Shown: positions 25,628-33,974 of the stretch, in pieces
Layout of the letters: the number at the start of each line of letters is the position of its first letter
Numbering within the stretch: the first letter of the stretch is position 1
Assembly: GCF_004363045.1 (NCBI RefSeq)
Contig: NZ_SNYJ01000002.1
Span: 342,020-406,019, forward strand
Origin: Aureibacillus halotolerans
GTDB taxonomy: Bacteria > Bacillota > Bacilli > Bacillales > DSM-28697
Reading direction: 5' to 3'
Length of the DNA: 64,000 nt
Translations under genes and position numbers: made by a program
The notes under the pieces: generated by a model
Seen by the model: only the letters and a program-made list of their open reading frames with translations
Databases searched by the model: none
What the model was told of the DNA's origin: nothing

Positions 25628-26848
25628 TTAGATTTGAATAGGGAAACGTTTCTTTTCGTCGTCCCAAACACGCGCGCGTAATGCTGGAGGGTGAGCTAAC
25701 GCGTGAATGGCAGCTGACCGCTCATCATACGACAACATCGATCCGCGCCTTTCCTTCGTCTGCGTGACGAGGTGAATGGAGCGGCTTTTTTTCGTTTCCT
25801 GAAGAAAGGCTTGCCCTTTTTTTGTAAAGCCTAAAAGGCGTACTTCTTCTGGAAGATGCTGCAAGGGTCGTTGGCTGAGTGGTTTATAATCAAGTTTTGG
25901 AATGCTGTGTATCATGTGGGTACAAACTCGCTGCAGTCTCGTCCATGTATAACGTTTCGTTTTAGCGGCAGAGAGAAATGCGTTAAACGAACTAGCCCGA
26001 GCGTATTTTTGCAGACGATGCTCAACACCTTCCTCCATCTCATACAGTTGATGAAGCTGACGAGGTGATTGTGACAAAAGGCAGAGCTGCACAAATGCAA
26101 AATAGTCTTCCCATTGATGGAGGCGACCAAATTCATCTAAATAATGTTTCATGATATCGAGTGTAGGTGCCGGCAAGGTCTCTACTAGGGCAGAAGAATG
26201 GATACCCTCTGAAAAAAATGTGTTCCGAATGGCTGTCGCACTAGCGATAGACCCATTAGGTGACGGTTCATGGTACTGTGCTTGTTTTCGTTGGATCGTA
26301 TGAGGCGTTAGTGCCTTAATGCCGAGCTGTTTGATGGCCGCGACATAATGCAAGCCAAGGCTATTGTTCGGCTGTGAAACGTCTAAGTCAAGCTCTGGTG
26401 CGATGGCTTGAAAGGCAGCAGCAGCAGCCTTGGGATAGGAGACTCCGGAAGACAGCTCATCCTTGAGCCATTGATCGATACGTTCCTTATCCCTTTGCAT
26501 GCGTGATACTGCTCCTTGAAACGCACCAATATCACCTGATTCACTACCAAAGCATACATCGCTGACACCTAATTCTGAAAGGATATGAACAGCACCAAGG
26601 GCAAAGAGATCGGCTCTTGCCACAGCAAATGCATAGGGAAGTTCTACGATAATATCCACACCGGCACGTAAAGCCATCTCCGCACGTTGCCATTTGGGAA
26701 GCAATGCAGGCTCGCCTCGTTGTAGGAAATTGCCACTCATGACAGCGACAGTGACATCCGCTCCTGTGATATATTTACTTTTTTGAAGATGATACAAGTG
26801 GCCGTTGTGAAACGGGTTGTATTCGACAATCATTCCAACAGCTTTCAA
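25628..26848 (-). CDS. tmcAL: tRNA(Met) cytidine acetate ligase TmcAL (YlbM)
   Basis: It makes N4-acetylcytidine at the wobble base of elongator tRNA-Met from acetate and ATP. The 406-residue product starts with the nucleotidyltransferase motif GMIVEYNPFHNGHLYHL (HxGH). VELPYAFA, LGLHYVAAIK and SATAIRN follow in family order. TTG 26848 is selected because GGAGGTG is about eight bases upstream and family members begin at KAVGMIVEYNP. The divergent ylbN promoter lies to its right. Confidence 0.94.
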   Translation of the reverse strand: MKAVGMIVEYNPFHNGHLYHLQKSKYITGADVTVAVMSGNFLQRGEPALLPKWQRAEMALRAGVDIIVELPYAFAVARADLFALGAVHILSELGVSDVCFGSESGDIGAFQGAVSRMQRDKERIDQWLKDELSSGVSYPKAAAAAFQAIAPELDLDVSQPNNSLGLHYVAAIKQLGIKALTPHTIQRKQAQYHEPSPNGSIASATAIRNTFFSEGIHSSALVETLPAPTLDIMKHYLDEFGRLHQWEDYFAFVQLCLLSQSPRQLHQLYEMEEGVEHRLQKYARASSFNAFLSAAKTKRYTWTRLQRVCTHMIHSIPKLDYKPLSQRPLQHLPEEVRLLGFTKKGQAFLQETKKSRSIHLVTQTKERRGSMLSYDERSAAIHALAHPPALRARVWDDEKKRFPIQI

Positions 26849-26940
26849 AACGTTTTCACCTCCGAAGACATTTGAAGAATGCATTCATTTGTGCTAGAGT
26901 AACGGGTAGTCTTCCATCATTATAGTCAGTCGTTCAATCG

Positions 26941-26969
26941 TTGACAAACCATGACAGGAAGATTATAAT
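26941..26969 (+). promoter_or_regulatory. Exact-consensus sigma-A promoter of ylbN-rpmF
   Basis: TTGACA (26941-26946), exactly 17 bases, then TATAAT (26964-26969): a 12/12 match at ideal spacing. Transcription should start near 26976 with a 20-base leader before the ylbN GTG. This suits a strongly expressed ribosomal protein operon. Confidence 0.92.
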
Positions 26970-26996
26970 AATCCTTGTGCTTTGGAGGGATACAAC

Positions 26997-27536
26997 GTGA
27001 AATGGCATATAAATGAATTGCTTCGCAATCACGAGATGTACTCGTTTGATGAAACCTTAGAATTAACGAGTGTTATCAAGCAATTATCTCCTGATGTTCG
27101 TGAGGCAACACCCTTCCGCATTGTCGGGACAGGATATGAATCAGAGGGTCGATACGTCTTTCAACTGAAGATTTCCGGTACATTGACGCTACCGTGTGCA
27201 AGAAGTCTTGCTGATGTTGAATACCCACTTTCATTTCAAACGATTGAGCTGTTTTCATTAGCAAACAATCCGTCAGATTATGATGAGGATTGGGACGATG
27301 ACCTTCATCCAATTGTGGATGGAACGGTTGATTTATATCCGTTCATTGCAGAAAGCATTGTACTGCAAATTCCAATGAAAGTATATAAGGATGAAATCCC
27401 TGAAGACAGTCCTGCACCTCAAAAAGGGTCGGATTGGGAAATTGTAAACCAAAAAGAAAAAACAAACTCTATTGATCCTCGTTTTGCGTCATTGCAAAAT
27501 TATTTCAATAAGGATACAAATGATACAAACAATTGA
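26997..27536 (+). CDS. ylbN: YceD-family protein YlbN
   Basis: A 179-residue protein of the DUF177/YceD family, nearly always encoded before rpmF and linked to 23S rRNA accumulation or ribosome assembly. It has the conserved [14 protein letters not shown] and an acidic C-terminal half. TTTGGAGGG places the start at GTG 26997. It is cotranscribed with rpmF, 14 bases downstream, from the exact-consensus promoter. Confidence 0.93.
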   Translation: MKWHINELLRNHEMYSFDETLELTSVIKQLSPDVREATPFRIVGTGYESEGRYVFQLKISGTLTLPCARSLADVEYPLSFQTIELFSLANNPSDYDEDWDDDLHPIVDGTVDLYPFIAESIVLQIPMKVYKDEIPEDSPAPQKGSDWEIVNQKEKTNSIDPRFASLQNYFNKDTNDTNN

Positions 27537-27550
27537 AGGAGGTGTTAGGC

Positions 27551-27724
27551 ATGGCAGTACCAGCTAGACGAACATCAAAAAAAGTTAAAAATCAACGCCG
27601 TACGCATTTTAAAATGAGCATTCCAGGTATGGTTGAGTGTGCAAACTGTGGAGATATGAGACTCTCTCACCGTGTATGCAAATCTTGTGGCCATTACAAA
27701 GGTAAAGAAGTTGTAAGCAAATAA
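27551..27724 (+). CDS. rpmF: 50S ribosomal protein L32
   Basis: A 57-residue ribosomal protein with the typical start [18 protein letters not shown] and an intact zinc ribbon, CANCG and CKSCG, making it the zinc-binding type. AAGGAGGTG lies before ATG 27551. A terminator with a long T-run follows. Confidence 0.98.
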   Translation: MAVPARRTSKKVKNQRRTHFKMSIPGMVECANCGDMRLSHRVCKSCGHYKGKEVVSK

Positions 27725-27733
27725 TGTATTCAG

Positions 27734-27765
27734 AAAGCATCCTTCTTATAGGGTGTTTTTTTTTT
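27734..27765 (+). terminator. Terminator after rpmF
   Basis: AAGCATCC pairs with GGGTGTTT (with G-T pairs) across an eight-base loop, followed by a run of about ten Ts. Confidence 0.75.
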
Positions 27766-27850
27766 GTATAAAAGGACGTTAATGCAGGCTCTTTTATTAT
27801 GAAATTAGAGTGCCCTCTCTTTTTTGCGATTCTATCTATTTCACTATGTG

Positions 27851-27858
27851 CATACATT
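27851..27858 (+). promoter_or_regulatory. Sigma-E-like -10 box of ylbO
   Basis: CATACATT exactly matches the sigma-E -10 consensus CATACAnT. The -35 region (TCTATCT about 16 bases upstream) is a poor match. The ylbO start is 30 bases downstream. In B. subtilis ylbO (gerR) is sigma-E transcribed, which supports the reading. Confidence 0.5.
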
Positions 27859-27887
27859 GAAAGCAAAGAAAGTAGGGAGGGATTCGA

Positions 27888-28385
27888 TTGACGGTACGGC
27901 AGGATGCATGGTCTGATGAAGAGGATCGAGTGTTGGCTGAAACGGTCCTGCAATATATCGAAGAAGGAAGTACACAGTTAAAGGCGTTTGAGGAAGTGGG
28001 GAACAAGCTGTATCGAACAGCAGCGGCATGCGGCTTTAGGTGGAACTCTACGATACGTAAGCAATACCAAGATCAAATTGTAAAGTCGAAGCGCTCGCGT
28101 AAACAACGAACGTCTCTGAAACCATCGATACCAAGGAAAGAGCTGCCAGCTTCCGCAACAAACGAAGTCATTGGAGCCTTAGAGCAGATCAAAAAAGCGT
28201 GGCTCTATCAACACGACAAGCAGGGAGATCTTCAATCAATAAATGATAAATTAAGTAGCGAACGGGACAGACTGGCTAGTGAAGTGGTCATACTGGAAAA
28301 GAAATTGTCGCAAACTTCTGCGGATTATACATCATTGCTTCATGTCATTGACCGTGCGCGTCAATGGTCCAGTGAAAAAGAATAG
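27888..28385 (+). CDS. ylbO: RsfA-family sporulation transcription factor (YlbO/GerR)
   Basis: A 165-residue regulator with an N-terminal Myb/SANT-like DNA-binding domain ([19 protein letters not shown] ... [14 protein letters not shown]) and a C-terminal coiled coil (about 110-160). In B. subtilis GerR tunes mother-cell sigma-E genes. TTG 27888 follows GTAGGGAGGG. RsfA of B. subtilis is a paralogue; its position after rpmF favours ylbO. Confidence 0.9.
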   Translation: MTVRQDAWSDEEDRVLAETVLQYIEEGSTQLKAFEEVGNKLYRTAAACGFRWNSTIRKQYQDQIVKSKRSRKQRTSLKPSIPRKELPASATNEVIGALEQIKKAWLYQHDKQGDLQSINDKLSSERDRLASEVVILEKKLSQTSADYTSLLHVIDRARQWSSEKE

Positions 28386-28613
28386 CAAACACTAGAGCAA
28401 AAATGTCTTTCCGATAAGAGAGCTCCGTAAAAGTTTTGCTTTTGACAAAAAACACTACGAACTTGAAGATCCAATCCTTAGTATGGAAAAAGCAGACCAT
28501 TCCTCAACCGAGGGTGAGCTGCTTTTTCTCTATTCGCTTTCCCACTCGTTGGTGTTTACCACTAACGCTGTTAGGAAGGCTTGTAGTATCATGCTGAAAA
28601 ACTCCACACGTTT

Positions 28614-28776
28614 AGGGCGTGTCTTAAAACTCGCTAAGAGGCATCTGTCACCGCCTTTTCGTCCCCTGCTGCGTTCCTTTTCCTTGACGTACGTCTGGTA
28701 CGTCTGCGAAAAAGCGCCTTGCTTGGAACGAAAATTCGGCAACATCTACTCCCTTCTGAGTTCTCAGACACACCCT
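28614..28776. mobile_element. MITE-like element with 19-bp terminal inverted repeats
   Basis: The ends AGGGCGTGTCTTAAAACTC (28614-28632) and the complement of 28758-28776, AGGGTGTGTCTGAGAACTC, match at 16 of 19 positions. The 163-bp interior is non-coding and GC-richer than its flanks, with palindromic GACGTAC/GTACGTC pieces. No transposase is present, so it would need one in trans. I see no clear target-site duplication. Confidence 0.65.
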
Positions 28777-28904
28777 AGTTATATGCACACCGTAGAATCG
28801 CTTTATTCTTTTTGTAACATTTCGCTTGAATCAAATTTAATTTGGCCCTTGAAATGTATCGCGATCATCCGGACCAAATAGATTTTACCGCTAGAGGGCA
28901 TGGG

Positions 28905-29105
28905 AATGACGACCGCTCCGTCAACAAACTTCGCTTTCTGTGGGGCACGGCTTCAGCTTCCTCGAAAAAGCATGGCTTTTTCGAGGGGATCTTCAGCTCG
29001 CGCTGATCCCACTAGAGTCTACGTGTGTTGACTACGCTGATGTTTGTTTCTGCGTACAATGTTTATTGTGGCTCGGTCTCGTATAGAGGGTAAAAAGCCG
29101 TGTGG
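28905..29105 (+). repeat. Structured dispersed repeat, copy D
   Basis: P1 is GTCAACAAAC (28920-28929) with GTGTGTTGAC (29023-29032). P2 is TCTGTGGG (28937-28944) with CCCAC-T-AGA (29008-29016). P4 is CCTCGAAAAAGC (28960-28971) with GCTTTTTCGAGG (28975-28986), a perfect 12-bp stem. Both arms of P4 differ from copies B and C in a compensating way. The usual left module is missing here and instead appears downstream at 29205. Confidence 0.88.
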
Positions 29106-29204
29106 CAACCAAATAAGGCGAGTACGTGCAATGTTTCAAGGTAGATGACCTGGTGCCTTTTTCACGAATGTCGTTTGGTAACGGTTGAAAATGAAACCAA
29201 AAAA

Positions 29205-29447
29205 GATCTTTCTCATTTCATTCGTTCTTTATCATAAACCAAAAACGGCGACTAGCGAGACTCCAGCGACAAAGAAAACACGACGAGGTCTTCTCGAGTC
29301 GATGTTGCACTTGTGCCCTTTAGGGTGAAAGCGAACATATAGCCGTTTGCCTATAGGAGAGTGTTTTCCAGCTGTTCATTTGTGCGAAAGCAAGCACCAC
29401 AATTCATTCTATTAAAATAAGATCCATGTTACCTGTGGGGCACTAAT
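29205..29447 (+). repeat. Left module and tail module, second copies
   Basis: Bases 29205-29317 match the region before copy B (TCTCATTTCATTCGTT ... ACTAGCGAGACTCCAGC). Bases 29318-29447 match the tail module at 20811-20940. Together they look like a repeat whose core was lost or moved to copy D just upstream. Confidence 0.7.
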
Positions 29448-29598
29448 CTGTTCACAGAAATTGTATACGTATCGCAAGGCTCTCGCTAAGGGAAGTCTTT
29501 TTTTGTGCGTGCTAGAAATTGAAAAAGTCATGGCATGATTGGAAAGTCTTCCTGTATAATGCAATTGAATTGGCTGAAAAAAGGAAGGCTGTTGGGTC

Positions 29599-29976
29599 AT
29601 GCTCGTTTACATCGTTTCCTCATTGATTATTATGCCACCACTCGTATTCTTCCTCGTGTTCAAACTCACGAAACGGTGGTATCCAAAAAAGAAGCGCGTA
29701 CATGTTGCAGGAGATGCAACGACACTTTTGTTTGTATTTGCTGTCTATTTTCTTTTGAGAATGCAACTAATGGCGTTTGAGTTCTATCATCTTTTACTTT
29801 TTCTATGTAGCATGTTTTTGCTTTTTGTCATTCTGCACTGGAAGCTCGCAGATGAAATTAAGCTCATGAAGGTATGGAAAGGATTTTGGCGAAGCAGTTT
29901 TTTATTGTTTAGCACTGCGTATATTATCCTAATTGTCCTCGGCATTGCCACAAGAATGTTTCATGCATTCTCCTAA
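29599..29976 (+). CDS. DUF3397 membrane protein
   Basis: A 125-residue protein with four hydrophobic helices and short basic loops (KRWYPKKKRVH). It matches the DUF3397 family, commonly encoded just upstream of bshC in Bacillaceae. Function unknown. AAGGAAGG precedes ATG 29599 by ten bases. bshC follows after about 125 bases with its own ribosome site. Confidence 0.85.
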   Translation: MLVYIVSSLIIMPPLVFFLVFKLTKRWYPKKKRVHVAGDATTLLFVFAVYFLLRMQLMAFEFYHLLLFLCSMFLLFVILHWKLADEIKLMKVWKGFWRSSFLLFSTAYIILIVLGIATRMFHAFS

Positions 29977-30100
29977 TCATCGCTAAAATCATCCTGTGAA
30001 GCAGTTCAATTTTGTTTCCCGCTCACATTTGCTATACTTCTTATGTTATTCTTTTTCAAATAGATGAACGGAACACTGGCGAAAGAAAGGAAGGCCGAGT

Positions 30101-31723
30101 ATGCAAGTAAGAAAGACAACACATGTGCAAGGCAACGCATTGCTTAAGCATTACATAGATCAGAACAGCAGCGTTTTAGAACGTTTTGATTATACGCTCA
30201 CGGAAGAAAGTCTCTTAGAAAGACAAAAGGAGCTGTCGGCACGATCCTTTCCACGTCAGTCAGTGGCGCGTGTTCTCGAGACATTTAACCACTCGATTGG
30301 GGCAGATGACGCAACGTTTGCGAACATCGCTCGTCTTCAACAAAAGGAAAGTCTTGTCGTGGTATGTGGACAACAAGCTGGCTTCCTAACGGGTCCGCTG
30401 TTTACGATATTTAAAACGATCAGTACGATTCAATGGGCAAAGCAACAAGAGGACGTATTGGGTGTTCCCGTTATTCCTGTATTTTGGATCGCTGGAGAAG
30501 ATCATGATTTCCCTGAAATCAACCACCTTTTTGTCCCTGTGGAGCGCGGCGTCACCAAGCTTTCATTGCCAGTGTCTCAGGAAGATACAAAAACCTCTGT
30601 TGCACAGAGATCGTTAAATGCGACGCATGGAGAGGAATTGATTAAACAAGCCTTTGCCGGTTTTGGAGAAACCGCTTATACGCAGGATTTATTGAAACAA
30701 ACGCTTGATGCTTTTCACTCGTCAACCAATTACGTCGATTTCTTTGGAAAGCTAATGGTGTCCTTGTTCCCTGGAGAAGGGCTTGTTTTCTTAAATGCAC
30801 ATGATGCTTCGTTAAGAGAACTAGAGGCTCCCTTTTTTCGTGACTTCGTCATGGAAAACGAGGCTGTGCATAGGGAAGTTGTTTCTGCGCAACAGTCTCT
30901 AAAAGAAGACGGATTCACGGGGCCATTGGAACTCGACCGTGAACTGGCACACTTGTTTTTGCATGTTGATGGCGAGCGCCACTTGCTTGAACGGGCAGAG
31001 GACGGGGGCTTTCATGACCGACATCAAAAGCTTCACTTACAAACAGAGGATCTGCTCGCTGTTATAGAAGAAACGCCTGAACGTGTTAGCAACAATGTCG
31101 TGAGTCGGCCACTCATGCAGGAATATCTGCTTCCTGTCTTAACGTTTGTCGCTGGTCCAGGGGAACTCTCGTATTGGTCTCTTTTAAAGTCTGCATTTCA
31201 CGTGTTTGGATTCAAGGTTCCCCCGCTATTGCCACGCATGCACGGGACGATCGTTGATTCGCAAACTGCGAAATGGCTCAACAAATATGAGCTTTCTTTA
31301 GAGCAGGTTTGCGAAAGTGGCGTAGACGCTTATCAATCCGAGCATGAAAAGCGCCTTCAGAATTTACATCTTTACGATACACTCGCTGAATTGCAGGGAC
31401 ATTATGCTAAAATCAATGATTTGCTAGCCGGCATTGCAGAGGACATGCCGGGAACGCAATCCTTGGCAGCGGCAGCACAAAAAAAATGGGCAGCGCAAGA
31501 GGAGTGGCTTCAAACCAAATATCGTCACGCAATTAATGAATCCTACGAGGATGAGATGGCAGGGTACTGGCACTTAAAGAAAATGCTCCTTCCCGAAGGT
31601 TCCCCTCAAGATCGCGTGCATAATGTGTTTTTTTGGTTGAATGTCTACGGTCCTGAGCTCATTCAGCAGCTGCTTTCACAGCCGTTCGTCGAAGATCATA
31701 CGATGACCGTTTTTGAAATGTGA
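30101..31723 (+). CDS. bshC: Bacillithiol biosynthesis cysteine-adding enzyme BshC (YllA)
   Basis: It adds cysteine to glucosaminyl-malate in the last step of bacillithiol synthesis. The 540-residue length fits the family. Landmarks are CGQQAGFLTGPLFTIFKTIS, IPVFWIAGEDHDFPEINH (nucleotidyltransferase-like core) and VAGPGELSYWSLLK; the C-terminus holds a coiled coil. AAAGGAAGG precedes ATG 30101. It sits next to mraZ as in B. subtilis. Confidence 0.96.
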   Translation: MQVRKTTHVQGNALLKHYIDQNSSVLERFDYTLTEESLLERQKELSARSFPRQSVARVLETFNHSIGADDATFANIARLQQKESLVVVCGQQAGFLTGPLFTIFKTISTIQWAKQQEDVLGVPVIPVFWIAGEDHDFPEINHLFVPVERGVTKLSLPVSQEDTKTSVAQRSLNATHGEELIKQAFAGFGETAYTQDLLKQTLDAFHSSTNYVDFFGKLMVSLFPGEGLVFLNAHDASLRELEAPFFRDFVMENEAVHREVVSAQQSLKEDGFTGPLELDRELAHLFLHVDGERHLLERAEDGGFHDRHQKLHLQTEDLLAVIEETPERVSNNVVSRPLMQEYLLPVLTFVAGPGELSYWSLLKSAFHVFGFKVPPLLPRMHGTIVDSQTAKWLNKYELSLEQVCESGVDAYQSEHEKRLQNLHLYDTLAELQGHYAKINDLLAGIAEDMPGTQSLAAAAQKKWAAQEEWLQTKYRHAINESYEDEMAGYWHLKKMLLPEGSPQDRVHNVFFWLNVYGPELIQQLLSQPFVEDHTMTVFEM

Positions 31724-31854
31724 CTATGGCCACCTAAAAGCTGAAGATATCTGCTCGCTTTCTTTGGTGCGTTTCCTTGCCCGCATAGCAACGCTGCCCC
31801 TTGAAAGCCAAACGTTTTAATCGGTCCTTGTATTTCATATTGTCTACACTTTGA

Positions 31855-31890
31855 AACAACGCTTCCTTAATCATTGGAGTGTTGTTTTTT
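31855..31890 (+). terminator. Terminator downstream of bshC
   Basis: AACAACGCTTCC pairs with GGAGTGTTGTT (one bulge), followed by six Ts. It lies 130 bases after the bshC stop. Confidence 0.7.
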
Positions 31891-32049
31891 CTATGTTCGG
31901 ATCGCGGACTGCTTGACCTCATCAAAAAAGTTGTAGCTACTATGCATAGGACATTTGTTGAGGATTGAGAGTCATTCTAAGTGGCACCAATGTGCAACAA
32001 ATGCAATCCCAAAGTTAAAAAATCAGATCAAGATCAACGGAAAGATTGT

Positions 32050-32082
32050 AAAAAAACTTGCGAACGACGGCAGGTTTTTTTT
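32050..32082 (+). terminator. Hairpin with T-run upstream of mraZ
   Basis: AACTTGC pairs with GCAGGTT (one G-T pair), extended by seven As against eight Ts. It separates the bshC side from the mraZ promoter region and could work in both directions. Confidence 0.6.
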
Positions 32083-32118
32083 AATTGCAGCAGAATAACT
32101 ATTTATAGTGGTGAAAGG

Positions 32119-32154
32119 TGGGGCATTGTGGTAAGTTAGTAGGTGAAAGTGGGG
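32119..32154 (+). promoter_or_regulatory. Possible MraZ-binding direct repeats
   Basis: TGGGG at 32119, TGGTA at 32129, TAGGT at 32140 and TGGGG at 32150 recur at 10-11 base steps. MraZ proteins bind tandem TGGGN boxes with ten-base period before their own operon. Two of four boxes are degenerate. They lie between the probable promoter and the mraZ start. Confidence 0.4.
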
Positions 32155-32162
32155 CAGCCGAC

Positions 32163-32594
32163 ATGTTCATGGGAGAATACCACCATTCGATCGATACAAA
32201 GGGTCGCATGATAATACCTGCTAAGTTTAGAGAGCCCTTAGGTGAAACCTTTGTTGTCACACGTGGCTTGGATAAATGCTTGTTTATTTATCCAATGACA
32301 GAGTGGCATGTGCTTGAGTCTAAGTTAAAAACGTTGCCTTTAACTAAAAAGGATGCGCGCGCATTTACTCGCTTTTTTTTATCAGGAGCGTCAGAATGCG
32401 AATTGGACAAGCAGGGAAGGGTAAACATAAGCTCTCCGCTTTGCAGCTATGCGAATCTCGACAAAGAATGTGCCATCATAGGTGTTTCCAACCGCATTGA
32501 AATTTGGGGGAAAGCGGAATGGGACGATTATGTGGGTATGTCTCAAGAGTCATTTTCCGATTTGGCTGAGAACATGATGGATGTGGACATTTAA
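32163..32594 (+). CDS. mraZ: Transcriptional regulator MraZ
   Basis: A 143-residue protein of two AbrB/MazE-like half domains, each with the DxKGRM/DKQGRV-type signature ([30 protein letters not shown]). It controls the division and wall operon. The family start [10 protein letters not shown] fixes ATG 32163, against an in-frame upstream start without family support. It is the first gene of the cluster. Confidence 0.95.
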   Translation: MFMGEYHHSIDTKGRMIIPAKFREPLGETFVVTRGLDKCLFIYPMTEWHVLESKLKTLPLTKKDARAFTRFFLSGASECELDKQGRVNISSPLCSYANLDKECAIIGVSNRIEIWGKAEWDDYVGMSQESFSDLAENMMDVDI

Positions 32595-32639
32595 TCGCCA
32601 CACAATCATAGATAAGGGCATTAGAAAGGTGTGGCAACA

Positions 32640-33572
32640 ATGTTTCAACATACAACTGTGCTGCTGAATGAATCCATTGAAGCACTACATATCCAACCTG
32701 ACGGAACGTACGTCGATTGTACATTTGGCGGTGGCGGACATACACGCCTCCTTTTAGAAGTGCTGAATGACAACGGGCGTGTTATTGCGTTTGATCAGGA
32801 CCTAACTGCTTTGGAGGCAGCAAAAGAAACGTTTGCCTCTCACAAAAATCTCCACTTGATTCATAGCAATTTTAGAGAGTTTAAACACCAAATAGAGAAT
32901 CTCGGCATAGAGGGAGTACAAGGCGTATTGTTTGATTTAGGTGTCTCGTCGCCGCAACTTGATGAGGCGGAACGAGGGTTTTCTTATCATCAGGATGCTC
33001 CGCTTGATATGAGGATGGACCAAACACAGATGCTTACCGCCTACCAAGTCGTCAATGAGTGGCCATATGAGGATTTAGTACGCATTTTTTTCCGTTACGG
33101 GGAAGAAAAATTTTCTAAGCAAATTGCGAGAACGATCGAAGCCGGTCGTGAAAAAAAAGAGATTAAAACAACAGGCGAATTGGTCGAAATAATTAAGGAT
33201 GCGATCCCAGCGCCAGCAAGACGCAAAGGTGGTCACCCAGCGAAGCGCGTTTTTCAGGCGATTCGCATCGCAGTGAACGACGAATTAAAAGCATTTGAAG
33301 ATGCACTTTATCAGGCTGTTGACCTACTGCAACCTGGGGGAAGAATTGCCGTTATTACGTTTCATTCACTTGAGGATCGCATTTGCAAGCAAGTGTTTCA
33401 GGAATTGAGCAAAACACCCGAATTGCCGAGGGGGTTGCCGGTTATTCCTGAGCACGTAAAGCCGATGCTTGAGCGAGTGACGAAAAAACCGATTTTGCCA
33501 TCTGAGGCAGAGCTTTTGCACAATAATCGTGCGCGGTCTGCAAAATTACGAGTTGTAGAGAAAAAACGCTAG
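32640..33572 (+). CDS. rsmH: 16S rRNA (cytosine-1402-N4)-methyltransferase RsmH (MraW)
   Basis: A 310-residue SAM-dependent enzyme methylating C1402 of 16S rRNA. It starts with [15 protein letters not shown], and the SAM motif [16 protein letters not shown] follows. [20 protein letters not shown] and [14 protein letters not shown] are family hallmarks. ATG 32640 agrees with the family N-terminus; GTG 32631 would add three residues. Confidence 0.96.
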   Translation: MFQHTTVLLNESIEALHIQPDGTYVDCTFGGGGHTRLLLEVLNDNGRVIAFDQDLTALEAAKETFASHKNLHLIHSNFREFKHQIENLGIEGVQGVLFDLGVSSPQLDEAERGFSYHQDAPLDMRMDQTQMLTAYQVVNEWPYEDLVRIFFRYGEEKFSKQIARTIEAGREKKEIKTTGELVEIIKDAIPAPARRKGGHPAKRVFQAIRIAVNDELKAFEDALYQAVDLLQPGGRIAVITFHSLEDRICKQVFQELSKTPELPRGLPVIPEHVKPMLERVTKKPILPSEAELLHNNRARSAKLRVVEKKR

Positions 33573-33597
33573 CGTTTTAGTAATGGGAGGGAAGGCT

Positions 33598-33960
33598 ATG
33601 GGCAACGCATTAGCCAGAGAGAGAAGGCAACAAACGCAGTCTACATCACCAGCGGCACAACCGAAAATTGTTTACAAAAAACCCCGTTTGGTTCCTGCGG
33701 AGATATGTTACTATATTTTATTGCTGTCCATGATCGTCGGTATTTCCGTCGTCGTTCTGATGAATAGTTCTTCTATCTACCAAGCAAGTATGACGGTGAA
33801 CGCGTCTGAAACAAAGATCGAAACCTTGCAGGATGAAATTGAAGGCTTAAAAGAAGAGAAAGCGATCTTAAGCCAGCCTGAACGCATAAAATCTATTGCT
33901 GAAAAGCACGGTCTATCCCTTCAGCAAAATAAAGTGAAAAATGTGCAAAGCCAGGAGTAA
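33598..33960 (+). CDS. ftsL: Cell division protein FtsL
   Basis: A 120-residue bitopic protein with a basic cytoplasmic tail, one transmembrane helix (about 42-64, CYYILLLSMIVGISVVVLM) and an extracytoplasmic coiled coil (ETKIETLQDEIEGLKEEK). It pairs with DivIC and DivIB and controls septal synthases. GGGAGGG precedes ATG 33598; an ATG five codons upstream overlaps that site and is rejected. Confidence 0.93.
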   Translation: MGNALARERRQQTQSTSPAAQPKIVYKKPRLVPAEICYYILLLSMIVGISVVVLMNSSSIYQASMTVNASETKIETLQDEIEGLKEEKAILSQPERIKSIAEKHGLSLQQNKVKNVQSQE

Positions 33961-33974
33961 AGGGAGTCTCTTCG

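Larger units (their letters stand above)
28386..29598. other. Repeat-rich 1.2 kb gap between ylbO and the DUF3397 gene
   Basis: It holds a MITE-like element (28614-28776), structured repeat copy D (28905-29105), a separate left module (29205-29317) and the tail module (29318-29447). The last 150 bases are the upstream region of the DUF3397 gene with a TATAAT at about 29554. The 132-codon frame across 28483-28881 runs through the MITE and is not believed. ylbP, ylbQ and other B. subtilis genes of this interval are absent. Confidence 0.7.
31724..32162. other. bshC-mraZ intergenic region
   Basis: It contains a terminator (31855-31890), a second hairpin with eight Ts (32050-32082) and TGGG-type direct repeats before mraZ (32119-32154). 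A 63-codon minus-strand frame at 31734-31925 lacks a ribosome site and crosses the terminator hairpin. Confidence 0.6.

Noticed and set aside
28483-28881. 132-codon plus-strand frame between ylbO and the DUF3397 gene
   Set aside because: It crosses the whole MITE-like element including both ends, has no ribosome site and no protein-like pattern.
31734-31925. 63-codon minus-strand frame after bshC
   Set aside because: Composition looks protein-like, but no ribosome site precedes either Met and the frame crosses the bshC terminator hairpin.
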